Shown here: positions 1 to 6,505 of the stretch, piece by piece
Position numbering within the stretch: position 1 is the stretch's first letter
Layout: the number at the start of each line of letters is the position of its first letter
Source of the DNA: Flavobacterium psychrophilum
GTDB taxonomy: Bacteria; Bacteroidota; Bacteroidia; Flavobacteriales; Flavobacteriaceae
Assembly (NCBI GenBank): GCA_003243255.1
Contig: QFQM01000147.1
Span: 1-10,940, forward strand
Reading direction: 5' to 3'
Length of the DNA: 10,940 nucleotides
The notes under the pieces: generated by a model
The model's input: only the letters and a program-made list of their open reading frames with translations
Database searches by the model: none
What the model was told of the DNA's origin: nothing
Program-made: the position numbers and the translations under genes

Positions 1-628
1 TCCTTACTCCGTCATTTTGCTTGACGAGATTGAGAAAGCTCACCCGGATGTATTCAACATGCTGCTTCAGGTACTTGACGACGGTTACCTTACTGACAGT
101 TTAGGTCGCAAGATCGACTTTAAAAATACCATTATCATCATGACATCTAACGTTGGTGCACGCCAGCTTAAAGATTTCGGACAGGGTGTTGGTTTCGGTA
201 CAGCTGCCAAAAAGGCACAGGCTGACGAACACACTAAAGGTGTTATTGAAGCTGCACTTAAGAAAACTTTTGCCCCTGAGTTCATCAACAGGATAGATGA
301 TATTATCGTATTTAACCCTCTTGAAAAAGAGCATATCGACCTTATCATTGACATTGAGCTTGACAAACTTTATGCAAGAATTAAAGACCTTGGCTACAAT
401 ATTTCACTATCTGAAAAAGCCAAAGACTTTATTGCCGAGAAAGGCTTTGACAAGCAGTATGGAGCAAGGCCACTAAAACGTGCCATCCAGAAATATGTTG
501 AAGACACGCTTGCCGAAGAGATCATTACCAACAAAATATCAGGTGGTGACGAAATCTTCATGGATCTTGATGAAAACGGCACAGAACTGGCCGTAACAAT
601 CAAAAAAGCAGAAAACCCTGCAAGCTAA
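1..628 (+). CDS. clpC: ATP-dependent Clp protease ATP-binding subunit ClpC, C-terminal part
   Basis: This is the last 208 or so residues of a Hsp100 (AAA+) unfoldase; the start lies before the window. The reading frame is open from base 2, beginning within the Walker B strand (VILLDE). Sensor 1 (TSN) lies at 143-151, the arginine-finger region (FINRID) near 281-298 and the sensor 2 motif GARP at 461-472, followed by the small C-terminal D2 subdomain. A VGF tripeptide at 188-196 sits where ClpC and ClpA carry the loop that docks onto ClpP, which ClpB disaggregases lack, so I call ClpC rather than ClpB. In the family, ClpC unfolds substrates and feeds them to the ClpP protease in the cytosol. 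The gene ends with TAA and is followed by its own terminator, so it is the last gene of its unit. The N-domain and D1 domain cannot be seen here. Confidence 0.95.
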   Translation, partial: PYSVILLDEIEKAHPDVFNMLLQVLDDGYLTDSLGRKIDFKNTIIIMTSNVGARQLKDFGQGVGFGTAAKKAQADEHTKGVIEAALKKTFAPEFINRIDDIIVFNPLEKEHIDLIIDIELDKLYARIKDLGYNISLSEKAKDFIAEKGFDKQYGARPLKRAIQKYVEDTLAEEIITNKISGGDEIFMDLDENGTELAVTIKKAENPAS

Positions 629-655
629 AAGAGACTATCTTTCATTTTAAATAGC

Positions 656-693
656 ATCCCCGAAGGTCATTGATCTTTGGGGATATTTTTTTT
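656..693 (+). terminator. Intrinsic terminator after clpC
   Basis: The arms ATCCCCGAAG (656-665) and CTTTGGGGAT (675-684) pair over ten positions with one G-U, around a nine-base loop. An uninterrupted run of eight T begins at 686. It lies 28 bases after the clpC stop and is a textbook rho-independent terminator that separates clpC from the lipoprotein gene. Confidence 0.88.
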
Positions 694-806
694 ACAATTC
701 ATTTAAAGACTGAAAAATTTAAGATTGAAATATTGGGATAAAAAACCGTTGTAAAATACTATTTCACTGATTAAAAAGTTATTACATTAACCAATATACC
801 TTAATC

Positions 807-1667
807 ATGAAAAGACAACTAACCTTACTACTCTTCATCTTTACCGCTATAACAGCCTGCAGCAAAGAAACCCGGAAGAATAAAAATATAGCTCTGGCTA
901 AAGAGTCTGACACCCTGACAATAGCAAAAGGTCATACCTTAAAGAACCTAACTTCATACGATACGCTTACTAAAACGATACATGTTTTTGTTGCTTTGTG
1001 TGATAATAAATATCAGGGTATAGTGCCTGTACCTGAGAAAATCGGAAATGGACAAGACCCCAACTCTAACCTTTACTGGGGCTGTGGTTATGGAATACGC
1101 ACATACTTCAAAAAAAGTAACGAATGGAAATTTATTGAATCACGTAAAATAGATTCCGTTAAAATGGAAAGGCTTATTTTCAAACACATTACAAAAAATT
1201 ATTACCTGGTAGCAGACGCTTACAACGGCAAAGACATAAAACAATGTACCATTGACTTTTTAAACAGCAGTGCCGGTAAAGAAAAAGACACCCTTAAAGT
1301 AGGCTCTACCACTATTGGCATTAACGGCAATTCGCAATTGTTGACATACATTGGCCACGATGGGCTAATGGAATTTACTATTGACGACACTTTCAAAAAT
1401 ACAGACAATAAAAAGCGTGATATTATCTTACTTGCCTGTTTCAGTAAGATGTATTTTAGCGAACATCTTAAAGAAGCTAATGTAAATCCTTTGGTATGGA
1501 CAAGCGGACTTATGTGCCCTGAAGCATATACTGTTCATGATGCTATTTCGGGATATTTAAATAACGAAAACAATAAGCAAATACAAACAAGGGCTGCACA
1601 AGCTTATAACAAATATCAGAAATGTGGTATCACAGCCGCAAAGAATTTATTGGTCACAGGCTGGTAA
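807..1667 (+). CDS. Uncharacterised lipoprotein with possible caspase-like (clan CD) His/Cys motifs
   Basis: The protein has 286 residues. It begins with a lipoprotein signal (MKRQ, a hydrophobic stretch, then the lipobox ITAC with Cys18), so it should be exported, cut and lipidated at the envelope. I do not recognise a named family. Two segments stand out. Around residues 178-187 a hydrophobic strand ends in Tyr-Ile-Gly-His184-Asp-Gly. Around 205-213 another hydrophobic strand ends in Ala-Cys211-Phe-Ser. Clan CD peptidases (caspases, gingipains, CHAT proteins) place catalytic His in a strand-His-Gly motif and catalytic Cys in a strand-Ala-Cys motif a few dozen residues later. The 27-residue spacing is shorter than usual, and an Asp sits between His and Gly. 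Function as a peptidase is therefore only a suggestion; it could be an inactive relative or unrelated. The gene stands alone between two terminators. Confidence 0.85.
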   Translation: MKRQLTLLLFIFTAITACSKETRKNKNIALAKESDTLTIAKGHTLKNLTSYDTLTKTIHVFVALCDNKYQGIVPVPEKIGNGQDPNSNLYWGCGYGIRTYFKKSNEWKFIESRKIDSVKMERLIFKHITKNYYLVADAYNGKDIKQCTIDFLNSSAGKEKDTLKVGSTTIGINGNSQLLTYIGHDGLMEFTIDDTFKNTDNKKRDIILLACFSKMYFSEHLKEANVNPLVWTSGLMCPEAYTVHDAISGYLNNENNKQIQTRAAQAYNKYQKCGITAAKNLLVTGW

Positions 1668-1668
1668 A

Positions 1669-1713
1669 CCAAAAAATTCATGAAATGAAGATCATGATTT
1701 TTCGGCTTTTTTT
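1669..1713 (+). terminator. Intrinsic terminator after the lipoprotein gene
   Basis: Starting two bases after the TAA stop, the left arm (1669-1682) pairs with the right arm (1693-1705). The pairing runs CC, one mismatch, AAAAAT, a bulged T, then CATG against CATGATTTTT, C and GG. A seven-T run follows at 1707-1713. The stem is AT-rich, but its position and T-tract support a terminator. Confidence 0.7.
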
Positions 1714-1780
1714 ATTCCTCTCCGCTAACCCCTCTCCAAAGGAAAAGTAACATTCATCTCATAATTCGTAAGAGTGATGC

Positions 1781-1910
1781 TACGGCATTAAACTCTGTGG
1801 CGTTAAGAAAATTATGAATAAGGCGTCAAGAAGCATCCGCTGTTTGAGCGCAGCGAGTTCGGATGGTTTAGCCTAATGAAATAATTTTTAGCCTAAGGAG
1901 TTCTGCCGTG
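1781..1910. repeat. Long imperfect palindrome, probably a dispersed intergenic element
   Basis: Three nested pairs of arms are visible. The outer arms are 1781-1795 (TACGGCATTAAACTC) and 1898-1910 (GAGTTCTGCCGTG), complementary except for small gaps. Middle arms are near 1803-1823 and 1872-1891, less well matched. The inner hairpin is CATCCG (1834-1839) with CGGATG (1860-1865). A separate pair, TCATAATT (1759-1766) and AATTATGA (1810-1817), offers an alternative fold. Such GC-richer, foldable, non-coding blocks between Flavobacterium genes are commonly copies of dispersed repeats. Only one copy lies in this window, so dispersal is an inference. Confidence 0.5.
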
Positions 1911-1918
1911 CCTTTTTG

Positions 1919-1944
1919 TTTCTTTTGTGGCAAGACAAAAGAAA
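1919..1944. repeat. Perfect 10-base inverted repeat
   Basis: The arms TTTCTTTTGT (1919-1928) and ACAAAAGAAA (1935-1944) are exact complements around the six-base loop GGCAAG. No T-run follows on the plus strand, so it is not a standard terminator. It lies nine bases after the larger palindrome and may be the end of the same element. Confidence 0.55.
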
Positions 1945-2041
1945 AGCCAAAATTTATAATCAATCTAAAAAACACCTAACCTTCTCAATATAAAAAACAT
2001 AACCTCAGATTACAATTTTCCGGCATTACCATATCATTAAA

Positions 2042-2070
2042 TTTGGCTAAAATCGAAATCAATACTTTTC
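2042..2070 (+). promoter_or_regulatory. Candidate Bacteroidota-type promoter for the rimK gene run
   Basis: TTTG at 2042-2045 and TACTTTTC at 2063-2070 resemble the -33 (TTG/TTTG) and -7 (TAnnTTTG) elements of the Bacteroidota primary sigma factor. The spacer is 17 bases, and the only -7 mismatch is the final base. The -7 element ends 43 bases before the ATG. The match was found by eye in AT-rich DNA, so chance is possible. Confidence 0.4.
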
Positions 2071-2113
2071 ACAATAAAAAAAAGTAGTAATTTAGATTAC
2101 AAATCGTATTAAA

Positions 2114-3478
2114 ATGCTGGACAAAGTAATTGTAGGTAGTGAAGAATGGTGTGCATTCCCGGAACTTGGTATACCTACCATAAAGGCCCGTGTAGATTCG
2201 GGTGCCAAAACATCTGCACTTCATGCCATTAACATCGCCCCTTTTCAGAAAGACGGTGATAATTGGGTAAAATTTGACATTAACCCGATACAGAACAATT
2301 CAAAAACCATCATACACTGCCAGGCACGCCTTGTAGATAAACGTGTGGTAAAAAGCTCCAGCGGTTACCGCGAACAGCGTTATGTTATAAAAACCGGTAT
2401 TAAAGTAGGCGAAACTAACTGGGAAGTTGAAGTTACACTTACTAACCGTGACTCTATGGGTTTCCGTATGCTTTTAGGCCGTGAAGCCATGAGCGGACGC
2501 ATATTGGTTGACCCTGAACAAAAATACCTGTTAGGGCAGCCTACAAAAGAAAAACTAAAAGAATACTACGATAACAGTAACGAAGAGAAAAAAGGACTTC
2601 GTATTGGGCTTCTTGCAAGCAATCCAGAATTGTACAGCAACCGTCGTATTATGGAAGCCGGTGAAATGCGTGGTCACGAAATGCATTTCCTGAACCTGAA
2701 ATACTGTTATATGAAACTGGACGCGCATACGCCTGAGATCCATTATCGTGGCGGAAGGATATTAAACGACTTTGATGCCGTTATTCCGCGTATACGCCCG
2801 AGTATGACATTTTATGGCTGCGCTATTACACGTCATTTTGAGGCGCTCAAGGTATTTTCACTAAACTCATCATCTGCAATTACCCAGTCGAGGGATAAAC
2901 TGTTCTCGCTTCAACTGTTGCTTAACAGCGGTGTTGATATTCCCACTACAGGATTTGCCAACTCCCCTCTTGATACCAATGACCTTATTCAAATGGTAGG
3001 TGGCCCGCCACTTATCGTAAAACTACTTGAGGGTACTCAGGGTAAAGGCGTTGTATTGGCTGAAACAAAAAAGGCTGCGGAAAGTGTTATCAATGCATTC
3101 AAAAGTCTTAATGCGAATATATTAGTTCAGGAATTCATCAAAGAGGCTAATGGTAAAGACCTTCGCCTTTTTGTGATTGACGGCAAAGTAGTAGCCGCCA
3201 TTCAGCGTGAGGCACTTCCTGGCGAATTCAGGGCAAATATTCACCTTGGTGGTACAGCATCTATTATAAAACCAACAGTTGAGGAAAAAAGAATAGCAAT
3301 CAAAGCTGCCAAAGCTATGAATCTTAAGGTAGCCGGGGTGGATATTATCCGTTCAACCAAAGGTCCGTTATTGCTTGAAGTAAACTCATCGCCGGGACTT
3401 GAAGGCATTGAAGGCGCCACAAGCAAAGATATAGCCGGAGAAATGATCCGTGCTATTGAGAAAAATTTCAAACTTTAA
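2114..3478 (+). CDS. rimK: RimK-family alpha-L-glutamate ligase fused to an N-terminal RimB-like protease domain
   Basis: The protein has 454 residues and two domains. Residues 1-142 match the RimB-like 'ATP-dependent zinc protease' family, thought to be a retropepsin-like aspartic protease. They carry the [14 protein letters not shown] segment with Asp28-Ser-Gly and the GREAMSGR segment near 122-129. After a charged linker (about 143-160), residues 161-454 form a RimK-type ATP-grasp ligase. It has Lys303, a glycine-rich loop GTQGKG (307-312), the [15 protein letters not shown] segment (339-353), RANIHLGG (373-380) and the metal/ATP site [12 protein letters not shown] (420-431; Glu422, Asn424). 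In proteobacteria RimK adds glutamates to the C-terminus of ribosomal protein S6 and a separate RimB protease removes them; stand-alone RimK is about 300 residues. The target in this organism is inferred. The start is the first ATG and fits the family N-terminus; no Shine-Dalgarno is visible. The DUF1304 gene follows 11 bases later. Confidence 0.92.
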   Translation: MLDKVIVGSEEWCAFPELGIPTIKARVDSGAKTSALHAINIAPFQKDGDNWVKFDINPIQNNSKTIIHCQARLVDKRVVKSSSGYREQRYVIKTGIKVGETNWEVEVTLTNRDSMGFRMLLGREAMSGRILVDPEQKYLLGQPTKEKLKEYYDNSNEEKKGLRIGLLASNPELYSNRRIMEAGEMRGHEMHFLNLKYCYMKLDAHTPEIHYRGGRILNDFDAVIPRIRPSMTFYGCAITRHFEALKVFSLNSSSAITQSRDKLFSLQLLLNSGVDIPTTGFANSPLDTNDLIQMVGGPPLIVKLLEGTQGKGVVLAETKKAAESVINAFKSLNANILVQEFIKEANGKDLRLFVIDGKVVAAIQREALPGEFRANIHLGGTASIIKPTVEEKRIAIKAAKAMNLKVAGVDIIRSTKGPLLLEVNSSPGLEGIEGATSKDIAGEMIRAIEKNFKL

Positions 3479-3489
3479 AACCAACACCT

Positions 3490-3933
3490 ATGCATATAGC
3501 TGCCAAAATCATCATTGCTTTTGTAGCCCTTATACATATTTACATCCTTTGGCTGGAAATGTTTGCATGGCTCACCAGAGCCCGTAAAGTATTCAGAACG
3601 CTACCACAGGAGTTGTTTGTACCTACTAAATCTATGGCTGCCAATCAGGGATTGTATAACGGATTCCTTGCTGCCGGACTGATTTGGTCATTACTGATAT
3701 GCAATGCTGAGTGGGCTGCCCATGTCGCTACCTTCTTTTTAGGATGCGTATTAGTTGCAGGCTTATATGGTGCTGCTACAGTACAAAAAAAGATATTCTA
3801 TGTACAGGGCATTCCTGCTATATTGGGATTATTAGCTGTTTCTTACTATAAAGTTAAAACATATGAAATACTGGCATATACTTATTATATTTATTTTGGC
3901 TACGGCTGTTATGGTTGTTGGCGCTCTTTTTAA
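3490..3933 (+). CDS. DUF1304-family small integral membrane protein
   Basis: Four hydrophobic segments lie at roughly residues 5-23, 58-72, 78-97 and 107-120. The family signatures are present: HIYILWLEMFAW near 16-27, NQGLYNGFLAAGL at 52-64, GLYGAATV at 91-98 and YVQGIPA at 104-110. DUF1304 proteins sit in the inner membrane and have no established function. Members usually stop soon after the VQGxPA helix, at about 115-125 residues; this one runs to 147. The extra tail (about 122-147) is Tyr- and Cys-rich, and from 3863 onwards it is simply the overlapping next gene read in another frame. TAA codons lie just out of frame at about 3848 and 3854, so a one-base change near 3826-3850 may have removed the original stop. 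It is probably cotranscribed with rimK, 11 bases upstream. Confidence 0.8.
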   Translation: MHIAAKIIIAFVALIHIYILWLEMFAWLTRARKVFRTLPQELFVPTKSMAANQGLYNGFLAAGLIWSLLICNAEWAAHVATFFLGCVLVAGLYGAATVQKKIFYVQGIPAILGLLAVSYYKVKTYEILAYTYYIYFGYGCYGCWRSF

Positions 3934-4060
3934 ACTGATGCACTGGTACGGAGCCTCATTTATGCTGATGATAGGCATGGGTGGTCAGTTTATCTCATTG
4001 GTGCTGCTTGCCGCCAAAGTTGTAGTAGAACGGAAAAACAACGACTTCTTAAATAAATAA
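3863..4060 (+). CDS. Small GldL-like membrane protein with a GALFKxMHW motif
   Basis: This 65-residue protein has two predicted transmembrane helices (about 5-23 and 31-52) and a basic, charged C-terminus (VVVERKNND). The segment VGALFKLMHW at 19-28, running into a second glycine- and methionine-rich helix, resembles the N-terminal membrane hairpin of GldL. GldL is the inner-membrane motor protein of type IX secretion and gliding in Bacteroidota. The protein lacks the long cytoplasmic part of GldL, so it is not GldL itself, and I cannot assign a function. Its ATG lies inside the 3' end of the DUF1304 gene (71-base overlap), which is unusual. The next gene starts three bases after its stop. 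Confidence 0.65.
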   Translation: MKYWHILIIFILATAVMVVGALFKLMHWYGASFMLMIGMGGQFISLVLLAAKVVVERKNNDFLNK

Positions 4061-4063
4061 GTT

Positions 4064-4462
4064 ATGAAACCTAAAATTATACTATCGGCAACTGCTCTGT
4101 TCCTGTCATTGATGGGTTATAGCCAGGACTGTTCTAAATTCAAAAACGGAACCTTTAAGTTTACCGACCCAAAAAGCAAGGAGGTTTGCATCATTACCCG
4201 AAAGGACAATATACAGACCGAAAGGATGGAACAAAGTGACGAGACGTATGATTTTGACATTAACTGGACGGATGACTGCACCTATACCGTAACTCCTACC
4301 GCAGCTACGGCAGAGAGAAAACCTGAAGTAACAAAATCGGGAACTATGACCGTAAAGATCATCAAAACCAAAAAGAACTCCTACACCCAAAAAGTAACCA
4401 TAGCCACAGACCCTAAATTTTCAAGGGTTGACGAGGTATTTGTTGCAGAAGAGAAAAAGTAG
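4064..4462 (+). CDS. Small secreted protein of unknown function
   Basis: The protein has 132 residues. A signal peptide (MKPK, a hydrophobic core, then GYSQ at 18-21) suggests cleavage after Gln21, as in many Bacteroidota exported proteins. The mature part contains Cys23, Cys42 and Cys72, a CSKFKNGTFKF segment near its start and an aromatic/acidic block DINWTDDCTYTV at 65-76. It ends in a Lys- and Glu-rich tail. Alternating polar and hydrophobic residues suggest a beta-rich fold. I recognise no catalytic motif. It is tightly packed between the GldL-like gene (3 bases) and a membrane protein gene (8 bases), so it is probably part of the rimK-led operon and works in the periplasm. Confidence 0.75.
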   Translation: MKPKIILSATALFLSLMGYSQDCSKFKNGTFKFTDPKSKEVCIITRKDNIQTERMEQSDETYDFDINWTDDCTYTVTPTAATAERKPEVTKSGTMTVKIIKTKKNSYTQKVTIATDPKFSRVDEVFVAEEKK

Positions 4463-4470
4463 CACCATCC

Positions 4471-5010
4471 ATGACCAACCAAAATATTATTCGTTTACTT
4501 TCCGGACTTACTTTCCTTATTTTCTTTTGTCCATTTTTTCAGATGTGCTCTGATAGCAGTCATTTAAAAAAGACACTTGCAGAACAACCTAAAACTCAAA
4601 CTGAGATAATCAGAGAAAAAGAAAGACAAGAAAAAGAATTAAGAGAATTTAAGAAAGCATGGACATACTCGGGCTATAAAATGGCAACTTATATTTTTGA
4701 ACCTAAAGCACTTAAAAAAATAACTCCTGAAGATTTACTCGACAGTACTTTTTACACTTTTCTGTCCTTTACACTAACTTTAATTATATCAATATTTATC
4801 TTCATCCAATCTTTAAGGAAAAAATTCACAGCAGTCTATAAACCCGCACTACTGAATTTATTATTTGCTGTTATACCAATCGGTATATTTTTAATTGATG
4901 GTGTACTCGAAGAACTCTCTCAAATCAAATTTGGTTATTATCTCTTTATAATTAATACAATAGCTTTGATTATCTTTAGCAGGGAAATCAGAAGCAAAAA
5001 TGCAGTTTAA
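4471..5010 (+). CDS. Uncharacterised membrane protein with a charged coiled-coil segment
   Basis: The protein has 179 residues. Hydrophobic segments at about 8-26, 94-113, 124-143 and 152-170 suggest four membrane spans. The region after the first span is a Glu/Lys/Arg-rich stretch (about 40-64, including REKERQEKELREFKK) that should form a helix or coiled coil, followed by WTYSGYKMATYIFEP. A CSDSS sequence follows the first hydrophobic segment (Cys26), but the preceding residues (FFQM) do not make a good lipobox, so I favour a membrane anchor over a lipoprotein. No family is recognised. The DNA is more AT-rich than rimK or hutH. Its end overlaps the acetyltransferase start by 11 bases, which points to translational coupling. 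Confidence 0.7.
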   Translation: MTNQNIIRLLSGLTFLIFFCPFFQMCSDSSHLKKTLAEQPKTQTEIIREKERQEKELREFKKAWTYSGYKMATYIFEPKALKKITPEDLLDSTFYTFLSFTLTLIISIFIFIQSLRKKFTAVYKPALLNLLFAVIPIGIFLIDGVLEELSQIKFGYYLFIINTIALIIFSREIRSKNAV

Positions 5011-5542
5011 AGAGCTTCATACAGAAAGAATGCGACTCAGGTTATATACGCCTGAGGTAGCAAAATATGTGTTTACCACAATGACAGACACTGAACTCAT
5101 CGTTTTCTTCGGACTTGAATCTACCGATGCACTGGTAAAGGAAAAAGAGAAATTCAGCCTTGGCATTGCTACTTACAACAGGTCATTCGCAAATTTTCAA
5201 ATGATTGATAAGGAAATGAATGTCGTTATTGGCGGATGCGGTTTTCACACCTGGGTTCCCGACCACAGAAGAGCTGAAATTGGCTATGGACTACATAGTG
5301 ATGAATACAAGCAAAAAGGCCTGATGACAGAAGCCTTGCTACCAATCCTAAAGTATGGTTTTGAAGAAATGAACCTGCACCGCATAGAAGCTTTGGTTGC
5401 CGAGTGGAATACAGCATCTGTAAAACTGCTTACAAACTTTGGTTTTCGCCAAGAAGGTGTTTTACGACAGCATTATGTTGTAAATGGTATTCCTGAAGAT
5501 TCTGTTGCCTATTCATTATTGAAACCTGAATTTAGATTTTAA
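5000..5542 (+). CDS. GNAT-family N-acetyltransferase (RimJ/RimL type)
   Basis: The 180-residue length fits the family. The protein opens with the ELHTERMRLRLYTPE segment characteristic of RimJ/RimL-like (Acetyltransf_3) proteins. The acetyl-CoA-binding motif A spans about 93-121: the strand AEIGYGLHSDEY, then the pyrophosphate loop QKGLMT at 105-110 and its helix. Motif B follows: HRIEALVAEWNTASVKLL (127-144, with conserved Asn137) and the NFGFRQEGVLR segment (146-156). These enzymes transfer acetyl from acetyl-CoA to amino groups, often protein N-termini or small molecules; the substrate cannot be told from sequence. The ATG at 5000 is preferred over the one at 5030 because it keeps the full first strand. 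It overlaps the upstream membrane-protein gene and is followed after two bases by the next gene. Confidence 0.9.
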   Translation: MQFKELHTERMRLRLYTPEVAKYVFTTMTDTELIVFFGLESTDALVKEKEKFSLGIATYNRSFANFQMIDKEMNVVIGGCGFHTWVPDHRRAEIGYGLHSDEYKQKGLMTEALLPILKYGFEEMNLHRIEALVAEWNTASVKLLTNFGFRQEGVLRQHYVVNGIPEDSVAYSLLKPEFRF

Positions 5543-5544
5543 GT

Positions 5545-5859
5545 ATGGAGACAATCCTGACAGGTATTGCAATTGTTGGAGGTGTACTTATCTTTATTAA
5601 GTTGGTCATTATGGCTGATAAATCAGGAAGAGACTATGAAAGACAGGCAAGGGAAAAACTTGGCGACAGTTTTATATATGATCCTGAAACAGGAGCCAAA
5701 ATAACCCTCGAACAGGCAGAATCGGGAAACTGGATGCTACCGGATGAAGAATTAAAGCAACGCAATAAGCTGGAACAAAGAGTTGACGCTATTGAAAATA
5801 ACCAAGCTTTTACCGTAGTAGACCTTATAGAGAGTTTAAACTATAAAGAGAAAAGCTAA
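5545..5859 (+). CDS. Membrane-anchored hypothetical protein, N-terminal part of a probably frameshifted gene
   Basis: The 104 residues begin with a hydrophobic anchor (about 4-22, GIAIVGGVLIFIKLVIM). A soluble region follows with RDYERQAREKLGDSF, the segment IYDPETGAKITLEQAESGNW (44-63) and a charged helix. I recognise no enzyme family. The stop at 5857 is suspicious. From 5847 another frame (-1) is open to 6320, looks coding throughout and has no ATG, GTG or TTG before 6030. One extra A in the AAAA run at 5851-5854 would fuse the two into a single protein of about 258 residues. I therefore read this as the N-terminal fragment of a broken or mis-sequenced gene. It lies two bases after the acetyltransferase gene. 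Confidence 0.7.
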   Translation: METILTGIAIVGGVLIFIKLVIMADKSGRDYERQAREKLGDSFIYDPETGAKITLEQAESGNWMLPDEELKQRNKLEQRVDAIENNQAFTVVDLIESLNYKEKS

Positions 5860-6320
5860 ATGCAGAACAACTCTCTATTCTTGAAAAAACTGAAATTCTG
5901 AAAAAATATGATGACTGGACCTATTCCTATTCATATTCTTTTGATGAAGGACTGAATTTTGTTTTTTTTCCTGAAGTTGAACTTATAGCCAAATCAAGAG
6001 GCGAAAGCTATTATCTGCAATCCCAACTGATGTTCTGGATAAAAATTGAAAACTATGGCGGGCATTATTATTTCAGGGAAAAATCTACTTCAGAAAAAAT
6101 ATTTGATCTTTTTCGAAACGACGACACAATCAAACTGGACCATTATGAATGCTTTGCTATAAAAAAAGCACATAATGTCCTTTCTATAATCCGTTTAATG
6201 GAAAAGCTGGATAAAGAGCCAGGACTGGAAATTGAAATTATGGGAGAAGATCTTTTCATAAAAACATTAAAATTACTTAATCTTGAAGATTTTAATCGCA
6301 TTACAAAAATTATCGGTTAA
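5847..6320 (+). pseudogene. C-terminal part of the same gene, in the -1 frame (ATG-initiated portion 6030-6320)
   Basis: This frame is open from 5847 to the TAA at 6320. Before the first ATG (6030) it encodes about 61 residues with normal protein character: a Glu/Lys-rich helix (LSILEKTEILKKYDDW), WTYSYSYSFDEG, a beta-like strand NFVFFPEVELIAK, then GESYYLQSQL. After 6030 it continues MFWIKIENYGGHYYF and a Leu/Ile/Lys-rich helical C-terminus. The 96-residue product from 6030 alone would begin mid-domain. No usual start codon lies upstream in frame, so the natural start is almost certainly the one at 5545, reached before a one-base deletion near 5851. Sequencing error and rare non-ATG initiation (for example the ATT at 5877 or CTG at 5898) are alternatives. 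The function is unknown; the gene may be inactive if the frameshift is real. Confidence 0.6.
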
Positions 6321-6332
6321 GGATACACTAAT

Positions 6333-6351
6333 AAAATTGAAAAGTAAATGA
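6333..6351 (+). repeat. 19-base direct repeat, left copy
   Basis: AAAATTGAAAAGTAAATGA is identical to 7311-7329, with weaker similarity continuing leftwards (ACTAA in both). In the right copy the ATG is the start of the MmcQ/YjbR-like gene. Here the ATG opens only a 16-codon frame. The two copies bracket the gene at 6506-7297. The rest of 6352-6505 is AT-rich and holds no gene I can support. Confidence 0.6.
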
Positions 6352-6505
6352 AACCTCCAGTAATAACAAATATTCTTAGAAACAAAAAGACCCGATAAAT
6401 GATACCTCGCATGCCTTCCTTAAGTATAGTTTTTATAAAATGCTTTCTAAATTGCTAACATATTCATTATTAAACCCTATTTAAAATTAATTTATAACAC
6501 AACCA

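Larger units (their letters stand above)
1714..2113. other. 400-base intergenic region without a gene
   Basis: No reading frame here has the length or composition of a gene. The left part (about 1740-1950) has higher GC than its surroundings and holds a long imperfect palindrome plus a perfect 10-base inverted repeat, listed separately. The right part (about 1950-2113) is very AT-rich and probably carries the promoter of the rimK-led gene run. Confidence 0.7.

Noticed and set aside
4106..4390. 94-codon minus-strand open frame over the secreted protein gene
   Set aside because: The antisense product is Arg/Gly/Val/Phe-rich without recognisable features. The plus-strand gene has a signal peptide and operon spacing.
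5845..5860. Programmed -1 ribosomal frameshifting to join the two halves of the split gene
   Set aside because: The site reads G AAA AGC, a poor slippery heptamer because only part of the codon re-pairs after the slip, and I see no strong downstream hairpin. An indel is simpler.
5860..5901. ATG at 5860 directly after the stop at 5859
   Set aside because: It opens only 13 codons (MQNNSLFLKKLKF) before a stop and is not in the frame that continues to 6320.
6348..6398. 16-codon frame beginning MKPPVITN in the left repeat copy
   Set aside because: It is too short and unsupported; the ATG is explained by the duplicated leader sequence.
6403..6483. Possible remnant of a second acetyltransferase, since the translated end YSLLNPI resembles YSLLKPEF at the end of the GNAT gene
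   Set aside because: Only four or five residues match, and nothing upstream in that frame resembles GNAT motifs. It is probably chance in AT-rich DNA.
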